Below the pieces are notes generated by a model that saw only the letters and a program-made list of their open reading frames with translations, made no database searches and was not told the origin of the DNA. A DNA stretch of 64,000 nt from Oreocharis arfaki (Eukaryota; Chordata; Aves; Passeriformes; Paramythiidae): NCBI GenBank assembly GCA_013398015.1, contig VZRR01012727.1, forward strand, positions 1,093,901-1,157,900, written 5' to 3'. Shown one piece after another: positions 14,801 through 27,690 of the stretch (position 1 is the first letter of the stretch; every line of letters begins with the position of its first letter). A program made the position numbers and the translations under genes.

Positions 14801-17252
14801 AAGATTTCTTGTGTATGAAAATGGAGCCCAGTTTTCCACTGGCTATTTCCAGAATTTAGAAAATCCTCACCACCTGAAATAACTGCAAATTTGTCCCTAA
14901 GACATGCAATGGAAACTCATCTGCCCAGTAGAAAATGATAATATTTTCACAGTCCTCAAGATACTCCTTCCCTTGCCAGGCTTTGTTGTGAATGCAGTGA
15001 AGAAAGTACCATAAAAAGAAAATTCTGTTTAACATTCTTTTTAAAATTGGAAACTTTAAGATGGAAACCATAGCTGCAAATCCTTGTTGTCTGCTAGCAT
15101 GGTCCTGATTTTCTAAACCTATGAGTTCTCTATCTGTAACAATACCAGACTGCCAAGCAAACTTTCTTCTTGCCTTACATTCTTTTGGTGTGTCTGAGCC
15201 TGTGAAGATTGTGAAATTCTGGGGGGAATTCTCCCAGTTTAAAAACTTGAACACTCTTGAGAAGTCTCTCTTGCCCTTTAATTTCGTGGAATGGAGTCAG
15301 TTTCTCTCTGATGTGCTGTAGTGCTGCCTGCTGTTCCAAGTGACACGTTAAGGCTTTTCTTTCAGTTTGTGTTTTGATCTTTGCTGATGAACTGAGTGTT
15401 TAGTCTCTAAGAAGTAAGTGGGATTTTGGCCTGTTTACAAGAGTGCAATAAAGCAAGTCTGACAAGATGCATTTTCCACTTCTCCATCTTCTTTATAAGT
15501 GGATCAAGAGAAATTTAAGCTGCAATGAGAAAAAAAAAGTGCCTGGAGCTTCCCACGTGATGTGCACAGAGGCAAACTTTTCAGGTTTATAAAAGATGCC
15601 GAGAAACCAGAAACTGAACTGTAGACACTGAGTATCATTAGGAGCTGACTTCTTCAGATGTAAACACTTGACCAAATTCTTATTTATTGCAGCAACAGTG
15701 TTGGTCAAGTTCTTCACCTGGCACTTTGATTGCAGGTTGACTCAAGCTGCTGGGGGAAAGGTAGAAACACTGTCATAAACCACTTATCCAGAGGCACAGC
15801 TCCCAGAGGTGTCATTTGTTTGGGAAGTCCACTAGGAGAAAACAGAAGGCAGTTTTTAGTGTTCAGCTGTCCTGTTTGTGCCAGCTCTCCCTGTTTCACA
15901 GACAAGGAGCTACAGCCAGCCAGATCCTGGTGTGTCTGGCCAGGAAATGCTTCCACAGGAGGGGATTCACCTGCATCAGTGGAGAAAGCAGGACCACTGG
16001 GTAGTTATAGAGAGTCTCTGTAATTTATACAAAGAATTTTGTTGGCGAGTCTCCCTGAAGCTCTCTTCTTTTCTTGTGGGTGCTGGTGTTTAGTTTTTCA
16101 TGCAGTAACACAGACATTTTTGGAGCATGTCTTGATTGGCTAGGGGGTTTCTGTTAGGATGCAGGTGCTTGTGATTTAAAATCCTGGTGCTAGCTGCTAA
16201 GGGGAAGATATTGGGTGATGATTTTGGAATAAGAATGTGATTTGGTTGCGATTTCTATGTCTGCAGGGCTTTTTACAGAAAATCGAATAACATCTTACAT
16301 TATTTTTAATTCCTTTTTTTGGCAAAGGTGACAACAGGAGGTAGAAGTGGTCAATGTGTCCCTAATGTACAAATGCTGAGGCTTCGAGGTCCAGTTTTGT
16401 AGAGAGCAGCAATGCATTTTGAGGTTTGCCTGTTCACTTTTAAATCCCGTGAATTTATCTAATTTTGGAAGCAGATTTTAATTGTGAGTTAATTTTTACC
16501 TCTTGATGTTTTTAGCTTTTCACTTTCTCTTTCTGAGCTTCCCTTCACATAGTGTTTACATGAGTAGGCGTTTTCAAGCAGTCATGTTATTCAATCCTTT
16601 CACTTTCTGCTGTGCGGGATGCTGTAGATCTTTCTTTCCATAATCCTGAAAATCCTGCCTGCTTTGATCCTTCCATTTCCCTGCAGGAGCACATGAAATG
16701 TCTGTTAAGCTCTTTATGAAGCTCCTGACAAGAGAAGAAAGCACTGGGTCCCCCAGCCTCTTCACACAGGTTTTTGTTTGTTTGATTTTTTAAAATTTGT
16801 TAAATGTTTAATTTAGTTTAAAAAAATTGAAGAGGATGGAATGATGAGCAGTCATCAGAGTAACCAGAGTCCTTTGGCAAAAAGGCAGCTAAGATCTCAA
16901 TTTTTGTTTCTTTTTAAGATAACAGCTGGCTGAGTTTCTAGGAAAATGATATCTGATCTCAGAGCAGCCAGTTTTATCATTTTTAGCATGACAGATGTGC
17001 CAGAATCTATAGTCTATTAGATCTGAGATTTTGAAGCTAAAAGTCGATTTTTTTTCTCTGACACAGTTAAAGTTAGACACAACATGTGCAATTCTTAGAG
17101 CCTGAGGAAGGTGGCTCACACTGAAACAAAAATGTTACCCTCTTTAGACCTCACAAAACCCTCAAAGTTCAACCTAAATCTATTTTTAGCCAAGTGACTG
17201 TTGCTTCCACGTGGCTCATCTACAACCTCAGTTTTGGTTCTGCCATTGATGG

Positions 17253-17312
17253 GAGATATTGATAATTGTGGTGAGATACTGATTTTGATGGCGAGATACT
17301 GATTTTGACTAT
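17253..17312 (+). repeat. Minisatellite, three 20-bp units
   Basis: Three consecutive units begin at 17253, 17273 and 17293, with 'gagatatt' or 'gagatact' at each unit start followed by 'gat' and a T-rich end. The last two units agree over their first 15 bases; the first is more diverged. The period is exactly 20 bp. Confidence 0.85.
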
Positions 17313-20300
17313 TAGTCACCAGCTCTGCCAATCTTCCTGGATGCATGCACACACACAAATAATTTTTTTAAAGTTTTTGAGTGTTTTAATCCCTTCAGAA
17401 AGATGTTGTGCTCTCATCGTAGTTCCTGATGTCAGGAAACTCAGAAAGTAATTTGAAGTATTGAAATTTATGAAAAGTACATAAATTCAAGGTAAATAAC
17501 AGCAAAAAAAAATTTGCCGTTCATTAAATATCAATATCTATACATTGCTTTCTAGGATTTGTACCATAGTATTATTGTAATGAACATAAAGTAATGACAA
17601 TAACTGTGCTGCTGTTTTATAATACTAAATTAACATTTGTGGTTAGCTCATTATTTCGCACCTCTGGTATAGCAATGTTTGCTTGTATTTTCAGAAGAAA
17701 CCTGCAGAGGACGAAATGAAAAAGCTGAATAAACACTGATTGTGCTGGCCAGTTTTAAATGCCTTCAACATCTGTGCATTCCATGCTACAGTAATGTTTC
17801 ATTCTATGCAAAAGTTGCATGCTAGAAGCAGTTCCAGGCTGTTAGAGTGTCCTAGTTGCCGATAAGTGCACTGCTCTCCTGTGCTGTAATGCAGAGATTT
17901 CTTCTGGAAATTCCTTTTTGTTTTAAACATGGCTGTTGTTCAGTCTTGAGCAGCAAGTGCTGACAGGTGTGAGGAGCTGGATACACCAAGTTTGGTTCTC
18001 TTTGCTGTTTCTCTGATGAGTGCCTCGAAGAGAGCTGTGCTCTGCTAGGGGCAGTTGCGTGGTCAGGCTGATGCAATGGCAAAACTCTGTTTTTTCTGGT
18101 GAAACAGCAGGAAATGGACTTGTGAGTGGATATCAAGGTCTGACTTTGCACGGGCCTTCAACTTGCTGCTCTTATCTGCTGCTGATTTATCCCATCTTGT
18201 GTGTAAAGTGTATCACTGTTAATGCCAGTCCTGCTCCTGCCACTCTGGAGTGCATCTGCATCGGCAGCAGGACCAAAACTGCTTTGAGATGCTTTAATAC
18301 TTGGCCTGCAAAATCTTTTCTGCTGCTCTGGGCATGGTGCAGTTGCCTGGCAGAAGCATCCAGTGCAACTTCAGAAGTGCTAGGCTGCCTTCAGCTCCTC
18401 TGGAAGAGGGCATGGTCTTGTGGTGTCCGTGAGCTGCACACAGACGCCTTTGAGCCCCAAGGCAACACTCAGTGCTCGCGCTGGAGCAGCTGAACCCTGA
18501 CCCTGCAGCATCAGCGTTTGTCTGACAAAACTCTGCGCCTGCTTCAGATAGCTTCTGACTCATGTCTAAATGACTGAAAACAGCTCTGCATTGCCCAGCT
18601 GAGTATCTGAGCAGCCTGGAAAATTCATAGCAGAGCAGAGTGCATTGGCATGACACGAGCTTTGACATAAAAATAATGTATATACACATACACCTGCTGG
18701 ATCCGGGCCAACGACCAGTGACTCCCAACTGTGCAAGATGGCTTGAAATTCTGTAGGTAACTCTTTTGCTGTGCAGTCCAGAAACACACTTTCAGAAAAT
18801 CTATCTGCTTGGTTGTGCCCTGATACCATCTGGCAGCAGCGAGGTGCAAAAAAATCAGCTCCAGAGGAGTTTCCCAGCATTCATTAATGCCTTGTTTCCT
18901 ACCACAGAACAGCAAAACTGTTGATGGCTTTCCAATCGTGTTTTTGGAGGGGGAGCTTCTTTTTGAGATTTAAGACGCTTTCTCTTTTTTTTTTGTTTGC
19001 TTGATTTTTAAATTTAGTATGATGACATTGTTAAATATTTTAAGAATGTTGTGTCAAATCTGTGTTCCTTAACTTCAGTGCTTGAGAGATATTTTTTTTA
19101 ATAGAGCAAAATCATCGTTTACTTTCAATTTTGTGATAGGTTTTTATCCATTTAACCTAAGAACAAAGCCAATCAATTTTGTACACAGCATGGCCAATCT
19201 AAGGTTATCTTGTCCTTGGAAAAGATGGTATAGATCTGAGAGTGGCTCATTTCTGTAGGGCATCCCAATGTCATGTAATTTAAGATTCTTTTGATTAACC
19301 TATTGATCTGGGAGGACAGAGGGTAAACCGTTTTTCATTTTCTTGTCTTTTTTTCCCCATGAGTTTGCTCCCTTCTCACAAGTAAAAGTAGAAAAAGAAA
19401 TTTCGAACATAATTTTTTTGCCATTGCTATTAATACTTGCATGAGGTTTTTTGCTCACTAGTTAAAAAATCTTTAGGTAATAACAAATTAGTGAATCCTT
19501 AAAAAGCCAGCTAATGAATTCACTAGAAATGCTTTTCATAAATACTGAGAATATGCAAGTATTATGCTCTATCATGTATTTTTAATAATCTGTTGCCAAA
19601 AATTATACATTTTCCTCAGAAAGAGCACAGTGTTAGAGACTTAGGGGTTTTTTAACATGCTGCCAAAAAGCCTCCAATGAAAAGAACTGTTGTAGGTGGC
19701 ATTACTGAAAACCGAGGGAGCACTTCAAAGACTGGTGGAAACTGTTGAAAATCCTGGCTCAGGATGCCACAGGATTTGCTGTATTAAAGTTCATTTTGTA
19801 GGTTCCAGACTCTTAGAAAATCTGTTTGACCTGTGATGAGAGCTCTGTGTTTTAAACACCATCGTCACAGTTTCTGTGTTTTGTAATTCTGCTGTAGAGC
19901 AGATAAACTGCGTTAATTTAACAACTGCATGGAACTTTGAGCTAGGCAACGTTTTATTGTTAATTGCTTCATCTGAACATTGTTTCCAGGTTGTTTTCCC
20001 CATACAGAAATTATAATTCAGAATACACCCGGAGTACATCCCAACCAGAATACAGTTACAGTAGAGTATATATCCATAAGGAGTAGGAATGAGCAGAATT
20101 AATATTTCTCAAAGGTTACACTTAGGAAATTTTTCCTGATTGTCAACACACAACAATGTAATTCAACTATCAGTAACCATAAAAAAACCATGGCATAAAT
20201 GAATATAGAAAACAGAGTAATTAAACAGAAACAAAATTAAAAGGATTGTTTTGGGGATTTTTTGGTTTGTTTTTTTTTAAGTAGGACAGAAACATAAATT

Positions 20301-21277
20301 ATTTTGTCTGAGGGAGATGGGAACAGATGTAGGAATGGGCAGCAGTCATTTGTCAACATAAGACAACCATAATGGTGGCATCAAGAAGAAAATTATGCTA
20401 ATGAAAAAGTCATGCCTCATGGTACCATTATTAGTTGCCTGTGATACATGAATGATAATGAGAATTACATCACTTCTTGAATTTCTAAATTGCTCTGCAA
20501 CCTGTTTGTTTATATGGTACATTCTGCTTCACAGCTGGCTGATTTTCAGCATATTCCCAGGATTTTAGATTGAAACGTTGTACATCTTTTGCCTTAATTA
20601 TACATGCAGATGTTGTTTCATATTTCCATAAAATTTATGAACCTTTTCCCTGAGATTTATCCTCATTTGTCCAGCTACAGGGCCTAGAAATCCCACCGCT
20701 TCTGTGCTTTGGTTTTCATCCCCTGTGAGCCCAGAACTGGCATTTTCTTTCATTTGGGTCACAGCAGAAGTAGTGATAAGAGATATGTTTCAAAATCAAC
20801 CTTGTAACTCCAAAGCTGCACACAAATTATCTTATTTACTCTGACCCAAATATGTAAATTCCCCACAAAAGTTTCTCTGGGTTGTATCACAGGATCCAAA
20901 ATGTTTTTGAAGATGAGCTGAACGAAAAATAACATTTTGAAAACTGAGAGATCCCAGATAAGGATCTATTTACTTTAATACCGTCAAATCGTAATCATAA
21001 ACCCTCAAATTTGTCCTATGACCAAATAACTCAATTTAGACTGATTGACTAAAGCTTTACTAGATTTATTTTTAAATATTTTTCTCATTTAAATGAATCT
21101 GTTCCTTAACACTTACAATATGTACGTAACTGGCATAATTCCAGTGAGGCAATTCTAATAATTCACTGTAAAATTCGAGCAGCTGAAGTTCATTTCTAGC
21201 CTATCATATGGCATTCCTGGTAATTCCAGAATGAGAGATTTGAGGTAATTTACTCTTTCTTCTGAGAAACTGATATT

Positions 21278-21335
21278 AGGGGATTCAGGGGGGTTAGGTT
21301 ATTTGGTTGGGTTTTGTTTGTTTCTTTGTTTAGAG
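21278..21335 (+). repeat. G/T-rich low-complexity tract
   Basis: Runs of four and six G are followed by 'ggttgggttttgtttgtttc'. It is similar in style to the tract near 44300 but shorter. Confidence 0.55.
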
Positions 21336-23249
21336 TTTTCTTCCCAAGCTGTTTTTCTTACCTGGTGAGTGTAGTGCCCATTGCTCGTTTCCCATCCAAG
21401 CTGATTCTGACTTGAAGTTATTCCATTTCTGTAGTTCCAAGTGACTATGAAGTGCTGGTTTGCTTTGTTAGTACTCTCTCTGAAAAATAATAAAATTTCT
21501 AGCTGAATCAATGGGAGTTTTCTCCATTACTGGAGATTTATCTTGGAGACTCTTGATTTTTATCTTCTCTTGCTTCAGAATTTGGCCACCTGTCTTTTTC
21601 CTTTTTGATCATTTGGAATTATTTGACAGTCAATTTTAGTGAGGCAAAACCACTTCAGCTGCTAAAAATTAGAAATTATAATGGAGGACCTGTCAAGAAC
21701 ATTCACTGGTTTTGCTCAGCTTCTGGAGAAGTTCACTATGGAAAGTGCAGAAAACTCTGAATATTTGGCTAGAAGGGAAGGGGTTCTGAAAAATTAAACT
21801 ACTTGGATAATCCTTCTAAAATTTGTAAAATAAAAATACTGAAAAATTATTGACCGATCATCTTTTAGTGATTTTTGCACTATACAAGAAAGATTAAAGC
21901 TAGGTTTTAGCACTTCCTTTCACTTTGTGTCATTTGTAAATTAAATTATCTGTAGTTTAAGAGGCATGAAAAGCTCTTTCAGTGAAAGCAGTCTGTCCAT
22001 CTCAAATCCTGACAAAATTAAAAACCTTTCACACTAAATCTAATCAGATGGTTAATCTCAGTAGAACAGTTCATCTTAAACGTGTTTAACACATGCAAAT
22101 GCTGCCTCAAAACAGGTAAAGTATTTACTAAACCAAAAGCACTAAAATGGTCTTCATAGGGCTGAGGAATGGTAGTAACAAATAAAGAGGTGATGAGGGA
22201 GATTCTTTCCCTGTGTGAGTTGGCACAGCTCCATTTAGGGGCAGTACAATTTAATTGGTGTCTTATTACCTGAGCCTGTGGAAAGCCCTGGATTTGAAAC
22301 GGTGTGATTTGGTGATAGGCAGGAAAATACATCCATGCCAGATGGATATACTCTGTTGCAATAAAAAAGCATCTTAGTTTTGAATATACTTTTCCTTATG
22401 TTTTTCAAATGATGACATGTTCTTGCTAGGACATGCTGCACGTCGTAAGGCAACACCTTTGTTTTCTGTTCTGATGCACAAATTCAGAGAGAAACTTTTT
22501 GAGTAGTTACAGTGACTTGGGAGCTTTAGATCAAGTGAAGACTTGGTTATGAAGGGGCTGTACAGAGCCAATTGTGAATTTAGGATTCACTGCATGCTCC
22601 TCAGTGCTGCCTAGCAGATATTCTGAGTTTTCACCAGGAGTGCACTCCTGTGCTGCAGCTGCCTGCACAAGTGAAATTGGTCAGTGTGTTACTGATTCAT
22701 AGCCTGGATTGTCATGAGCTCTCTTGCTATGGACAAGTCCCGATTTTTATTTTTTCTTTAAAGAAGTTTCATCAATTTGAAAAGAGAAGTCAAACTACTG
22801 GACTTTATTGCTAAATATTTTGCAATAATCAATGTTCTTTACCCACCTGATTCATTATTTTTTACTGTTCACCTCTGTACAGTTAAGATAGTTCCATAAA
22901 ACACAAATATAAAAGATTTCTTCTGAGTCACCCTCACGTTAATTGTAGGCAAAAGCTGCATTCAGAAAAAAGTTGGTGTTGAAAGAGCTCACCTGTCTTT
23001 ACAGTGCATGTGAAGAGCACATAGAACTGTTCAGTTTAATTTAAATTATGAACAGCAAATTTATGTCATTACAGCATTATAAATCCGCAATATCCTGTTA
23101 ATCACGTTTTATGGCTCTCTTAGGCATTTCATAATCCTTGCTGTAGCACAATATATTTTTCTTTATTACAATATGTTGCTTAGTAATGATTTGTCTCTCT
23201 TAATGTGCAGCTGCTTGTGTTTTTTAACGGGTGTGTGTCTTTGCTCAGA

Positions 23250-23605
23250 GCATGGCAGCAGTGATGTGTCTGCCCCTCTCTTTGTGATGCACTGAGGGCT
23301 GCGGCTTCATATCCCGCCTGTCAAAGCTGCCATCATTAAAAGGCTGATTGCTCTCGTTATAGTCTTTTCAGACACTGGAACTCAGGAGCTGAAAAAAGCC
23401 CGTGTACAGAGAGGGAGAGGGGAAGCATTCACATCATCTGGGGAGCTACAGGGAAAAAAGAGCAAGGGGCAATCTACATTTGTCTTTAATGATCTGCACC
23501 TGGATTCAGCCACCCTTTGAGGCCGAACTCCGGCATTCCAGGATGCAGTTTCACAGCTGGAGCAAAGCTCTGTGTCTCAGCAAGCCAAACCCATTAGGGG
23601 GGTGA
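23250..23605. promoter_or_regulatory. Possible conserved non-coding or regulatory element
   Basis: A stretch with more G and C and more CpG than its AT-rich surroundings. It contains 'catcattaaaaggctgatt', 'atcccgcctgtcaaag' and 'gaggccgaactccgg'. A 67-codon open frame crosses it but has no recognisable domain. Could be an enhancer, an unannotated non-coding exon, or an old repeat. Confidence 0.18.
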
Positions 23606-26600
23606 GAAAGGACTATTATGGTTCTAGGGTTGAAGTGCTCAGTTCATCGTAAGGTTTCTATTTTTAAAAGTCCTGTTAAAGAATGTAACTGCAAATGAAA
23701 GCATTATGTGATTTTTTTTTTTTTTAATGGCGCCCCCATGAAAAAGTGAAAACACGAGCAATACTATCCACATAAAAGCTACTTACAGGAATTGTGAGTG
23801 ATATTATTTTTTCCATACAAATTAGCCCCTTTTCTTCGAGGTCCTTGAGTTCTTCTCCTCTGACTGGCCTATCTTATTGTAATTAGCACCTGCATTGATA
23901 TCTTGTAGGAGAAACACAATTCTTTTGAGGCACATTCAAACCAACCATTAACAGGGGAGTACGAGAAACTCAGGTTTTAATGATGACTTTGCATGATCAT
24001 ACGAATAACTTAGGGTTTAAGAGTGATGTCCCTTTTTGTTCACCTGCAGTTAAATCACGCTTGTTACCTCAAAAAGAGGTGCTGGAAAATGACTCAGCCT
24101 AGCTGCTTGTACTAATATTTACACTTAGAAATTTAGATTCTGACTGAGAACAAAGAGTATTTCCAGACCAATGCCAGAAATCTGTATGGTAGTTCATTGC
24201 ATGAGATGAAGTTTGATTCTGCTAATAGATTTCTGTCACCAACATTCCTGGCTGGCTGCTGTCACCTAAGCCATGGTTTACTTCAGTGGGAGAACTGAAT
24301 TGCTGCCACTGTGGGTGTTTGCTACAGCACTGCTGGAGCTCAGTGTGCCACTGGCTTGAAACTCAACTTTTAAGCAAGGTTTGAAGGAAAGGGGGTAAAA
24401 AATGATGGCAAGCTGTGGGAGGAAAGTTATTTAAATTTGTGAATAGGACAGAGGACATAAAAGGAAAGGTCTGTAGTTGTTTTGCTCTGTCTCAGAGTAG
24501 GTGTGACAGCAGGACTGGTCTGTGCTGTTGCTGTGATGAAGGTCACCATCCCCTGCTTCTCCTGACCTGCTCCTGCAGAGTTGTTGGTGTACAAACTGTT
24601 CAGGTCTGAGGAGTTTGAGGAAAACCGTATTTACAAGTTTAGTTGCAGCTCATAAAAGGCCTCGAGAGCAAATGGTTGCAGGCAATGGCCTGAGTGGTTA
24701 CTAACATTGTGATAAGCACCTTTTGCCCTTGACAAAAGAGGAAATGTTTTATGTCTGATCAGCTCAGCTAAAGTAAAGAGGGTATTTTGGTGCCTCAATC
24801 AGTACTGTGCCACATGAGGAGGAGCTTTAAACAAATGGATCAAACCTTCTGTGCAGAAATACTCAAAGTTTGGAAAGAATCCGTGAATCTGTTCAGACTT
24901 TGGGTATGTGATAATATCCGTGAAGGTTTGGAGCAGGTACAGTCCTGGAATGCTTTATTCGGTCACAGGCAGCTGTCAGCTATGCTGTAGTCTGTCTTAG
25001 TGACCCCAAACTTCCATGTGAGATTTGTTTCCAGGTATTTGACAGCAGCATGAACAGCCCCACACCTCTGAGTGCTCTGGCTGCTGTGACATCCCAGTGC
25101 TCCATCAGCAAATACCCTTTGCAATCTGCAGAAACAGTTTTAGAACACAGGCCCATGCTGCCCCCAGAATGCACAAACCCTTCCCACAGATGGGTTTTTA
25201 TTCTGCTTTCTCCTCTTTGCCATGAGTAAAACCAGGTCGCTTGTCTAGTCATGGGTGAGACAAGAAATTGGTGACAAAAGCAATATTTCGTATTAAAAAA
25301 GACTTCACCTTTGAAATGGCTCCCAGTTTTCAGGGTGAAAATTTTGTCCTATATATGGTAAACAAGGGGATTGCTATTTAAATATTCATTGAATAAAATT
25401 CTATGAAAAGTTTACATAAGCACTTATTTTTTCCTTTATAGTGTTTGTACTCAGTGGTGAAAATACAAGTAATTAAATGAGAATAATTACATTGAATCTC
25501 AGGAGTTTGTTTTCTGTTTTTCTTGTAGAAGTGAAGGAACTGAGTTTGTTTATCTCGAAGATAATAGCAAGAGGAAATATTCAATTTTTTATATATTTCT
25601 GCAATAGTTACCTGTGTTTGACAGTAATCCATGCTTTTTTGTTCATAGCATAACTATTCTCAGAAAAAAAATGACCCTATTATCTGGAGCTTAGAAAATC
25701 TTTTTTGCCTGTCCTATAGTTTTTATGAACATGTGTGCTTGTGTGTTGTATGAAAAAATACCTCACATTCCTGTTTGGGCTAAGCTGTTACTTAAAACCA
25801 ATTGCATGCACTGATTGGAATGTGTGTCAGGTGCCATATTTAATTTCAACCACATTAAAATTACAGGTGATCATTAATAATTAAAATAACCAGTAGAAAA
25901 TCATTGGCTTTAAAGGTTGAGAAAGCATATTGTCTGCAGAAATCTTTGTGCTCTACTTTGAAATTGTCTCCTGGTGTAAGAAAGCGCAAAATTAGATCCA
26001 TCTTTTTTCCCCTTTAAAATTCAGAGTAAAAAATATGCAAAATACATTTAAATCATGTTTAGACAAATTCACTTTGTAGTTCAGTGCAGGCTACAGGCTA
26101 AATTGTTAGAACTACATCAAGTTAATTGCTATCGAAAGAAAGCTTGCTACCTGTACTCAAAGCCTTTGCATTTACCCAGCTTCAATTTGTGCAACTCAAT
26201 TTAATTTCGAAAAGACGTTATTGTAATTATGAACAATATTTTCATTTTTAAACTATTTTTTTTTTTAAAACAGTTATATCTCTGGCGTTCAGTAACTCTC
26301 CAAATTCACGTAATGAAAATTGTTTCTCCTCCTTCTTCATTGTCATATTATGTGGAAACTGTTAGCAGTTTTGATGCCTTTCAAATAAATATCTACCTTT
26401 GTTCCTTTATTCCTGCCTGGTCTCTGTTTCTAGGTAGCCACTCAAGGCATCAGTTTGAGGAACAGATTCTGTCCTTTTCTGCCCTACATGAATGGTTTTT
26501 TGTCTCTTTGACTTCTGTAAAACAATTTATTATGGACCTATTTATGCAGTTGTTAATGGTGTGGATCACTGTTAATGCAGTTAATAGATTGGGTGAAAAC

Positions 26601-27393
26601 ATAAGAAATATATCCAACAATATCTGCATTTTTTCCTCCTCAACTATAATAAGGGTTATTTTCTGTCTACAAAGAGATTTGCTAAAATGTGCTGCCTTTT
26701 GTTGTTGTGGAGATGGTTTTGGGGTTTGGTAGCAGCTTAAATGTTCTCAGAATGACAATTTCAGTCTCGCTTTTCACCACAAACCCTCCTGTATCACCTG
26801 AACACAGTGGTGAGCTTGAAGCACAGCTGAGTGGGAGAACATGATGAAGATAATTGGTCATGCTGAGATAAATGATGTCACTGTTGGAAAGACACCTTGC
26901 ATAAATTGTTACCTAAATCCTTCTTATACTCTTCAGTACTTCCTTCATGTTTTTCTTTGTTTATGAAGTAAAGTGGCATAAAACCACATTGCAGGTTGGG
27001 AAGGCAGCTCGAATTAAAATAATGAGGAAAAGGTATCACATTTTTACACAATTAGAAGTGTTTGTCACCAAAAATACATAATAAGAGAAGTGACTGATCT
27101 CTCTCTGCTCTGAGGAAATCACCTGTTTGACTCTTTTCAAGCAGGGCCTTCTAATACTTTGCCTTTTAAATTTGAGAGAAATCCTATATTGGTGTGCAAG
27201 TTGGCCAAGGTTTATTGTCTGTTCCTCTTACTGTGCATATTATGCTCTTTCTCAAATGCATCTTATTTTCTTTTGTTTACTTTTTAAAAACTCTGTTCAT
27301 ACCAAAAGACAACCTTTTAAAGATTTCTTTCGAACTCTGGAAGAAGTGTTTCTGTTAGTGACATATAATGAAAGTATTCACAGCAGTGCAAAT

Positions 27394-27416
27394 AGTGATC
27401 GATCACTGTACAGTGA
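27394..27416. repeat. Two overlapping perfect 14-bp palindromes
   Basis: 'agtgatcgatcact' (27394-27407) overlaps 'tcactgtacagtga' (27403-27416). They share the 'tcact' half-element, so three related half-sites alternate in orientation. Confidence 0.85.
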
Positions 27417-27650
27417 ATAGCAGTAAATTATCGAAAGAGATTAATTATGGGAACAAGGATCTCTTCTGTTGTCCCCAAACCTCTAGCTTGTTCTTGTTTG
27501 ATAGCTCATGTTGAGTGATCTGAAAGACAGAAAACTGACATGAATGTAGAGTTATATTTCTTACACAAATGTTGATCTGTAATAATAATCTCTTTTCTGA
27601 TTATAGATGCCTTGACTGGGTTTTCAGCATGTCTTGATGGAGCCAAACTT

Positions 27651-27690
27651 GTTTAGATTTAAATACAGCTGTTTAGATTTAGATGCAGCT
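27651..27690 (+). repeat. Tandem duplication, two 20-bp units
   Basis: Units 27651-27670 and 27671-27690 both read 'gtttagattt' followed by a near-identical ten bases ending in 'cagct', with two mismatches. It looks like a small replication-slippage duplication. Confidence 0.9.

Noticed and set aside
18020..18493. 157-codon plus-strand frame, overlapped by reverse-strand frames of up to 144 codons
   Set aside because: The region is open on both strands because of its higher G+C content; cysteine- and serine-rich translations have no recognisable family.
26229..26732. 167-codon plus-strand open frame
   Set aside because: Composition is driven by AT-rich DNA, there is no domain, and no convincing splice boundaries were seen.
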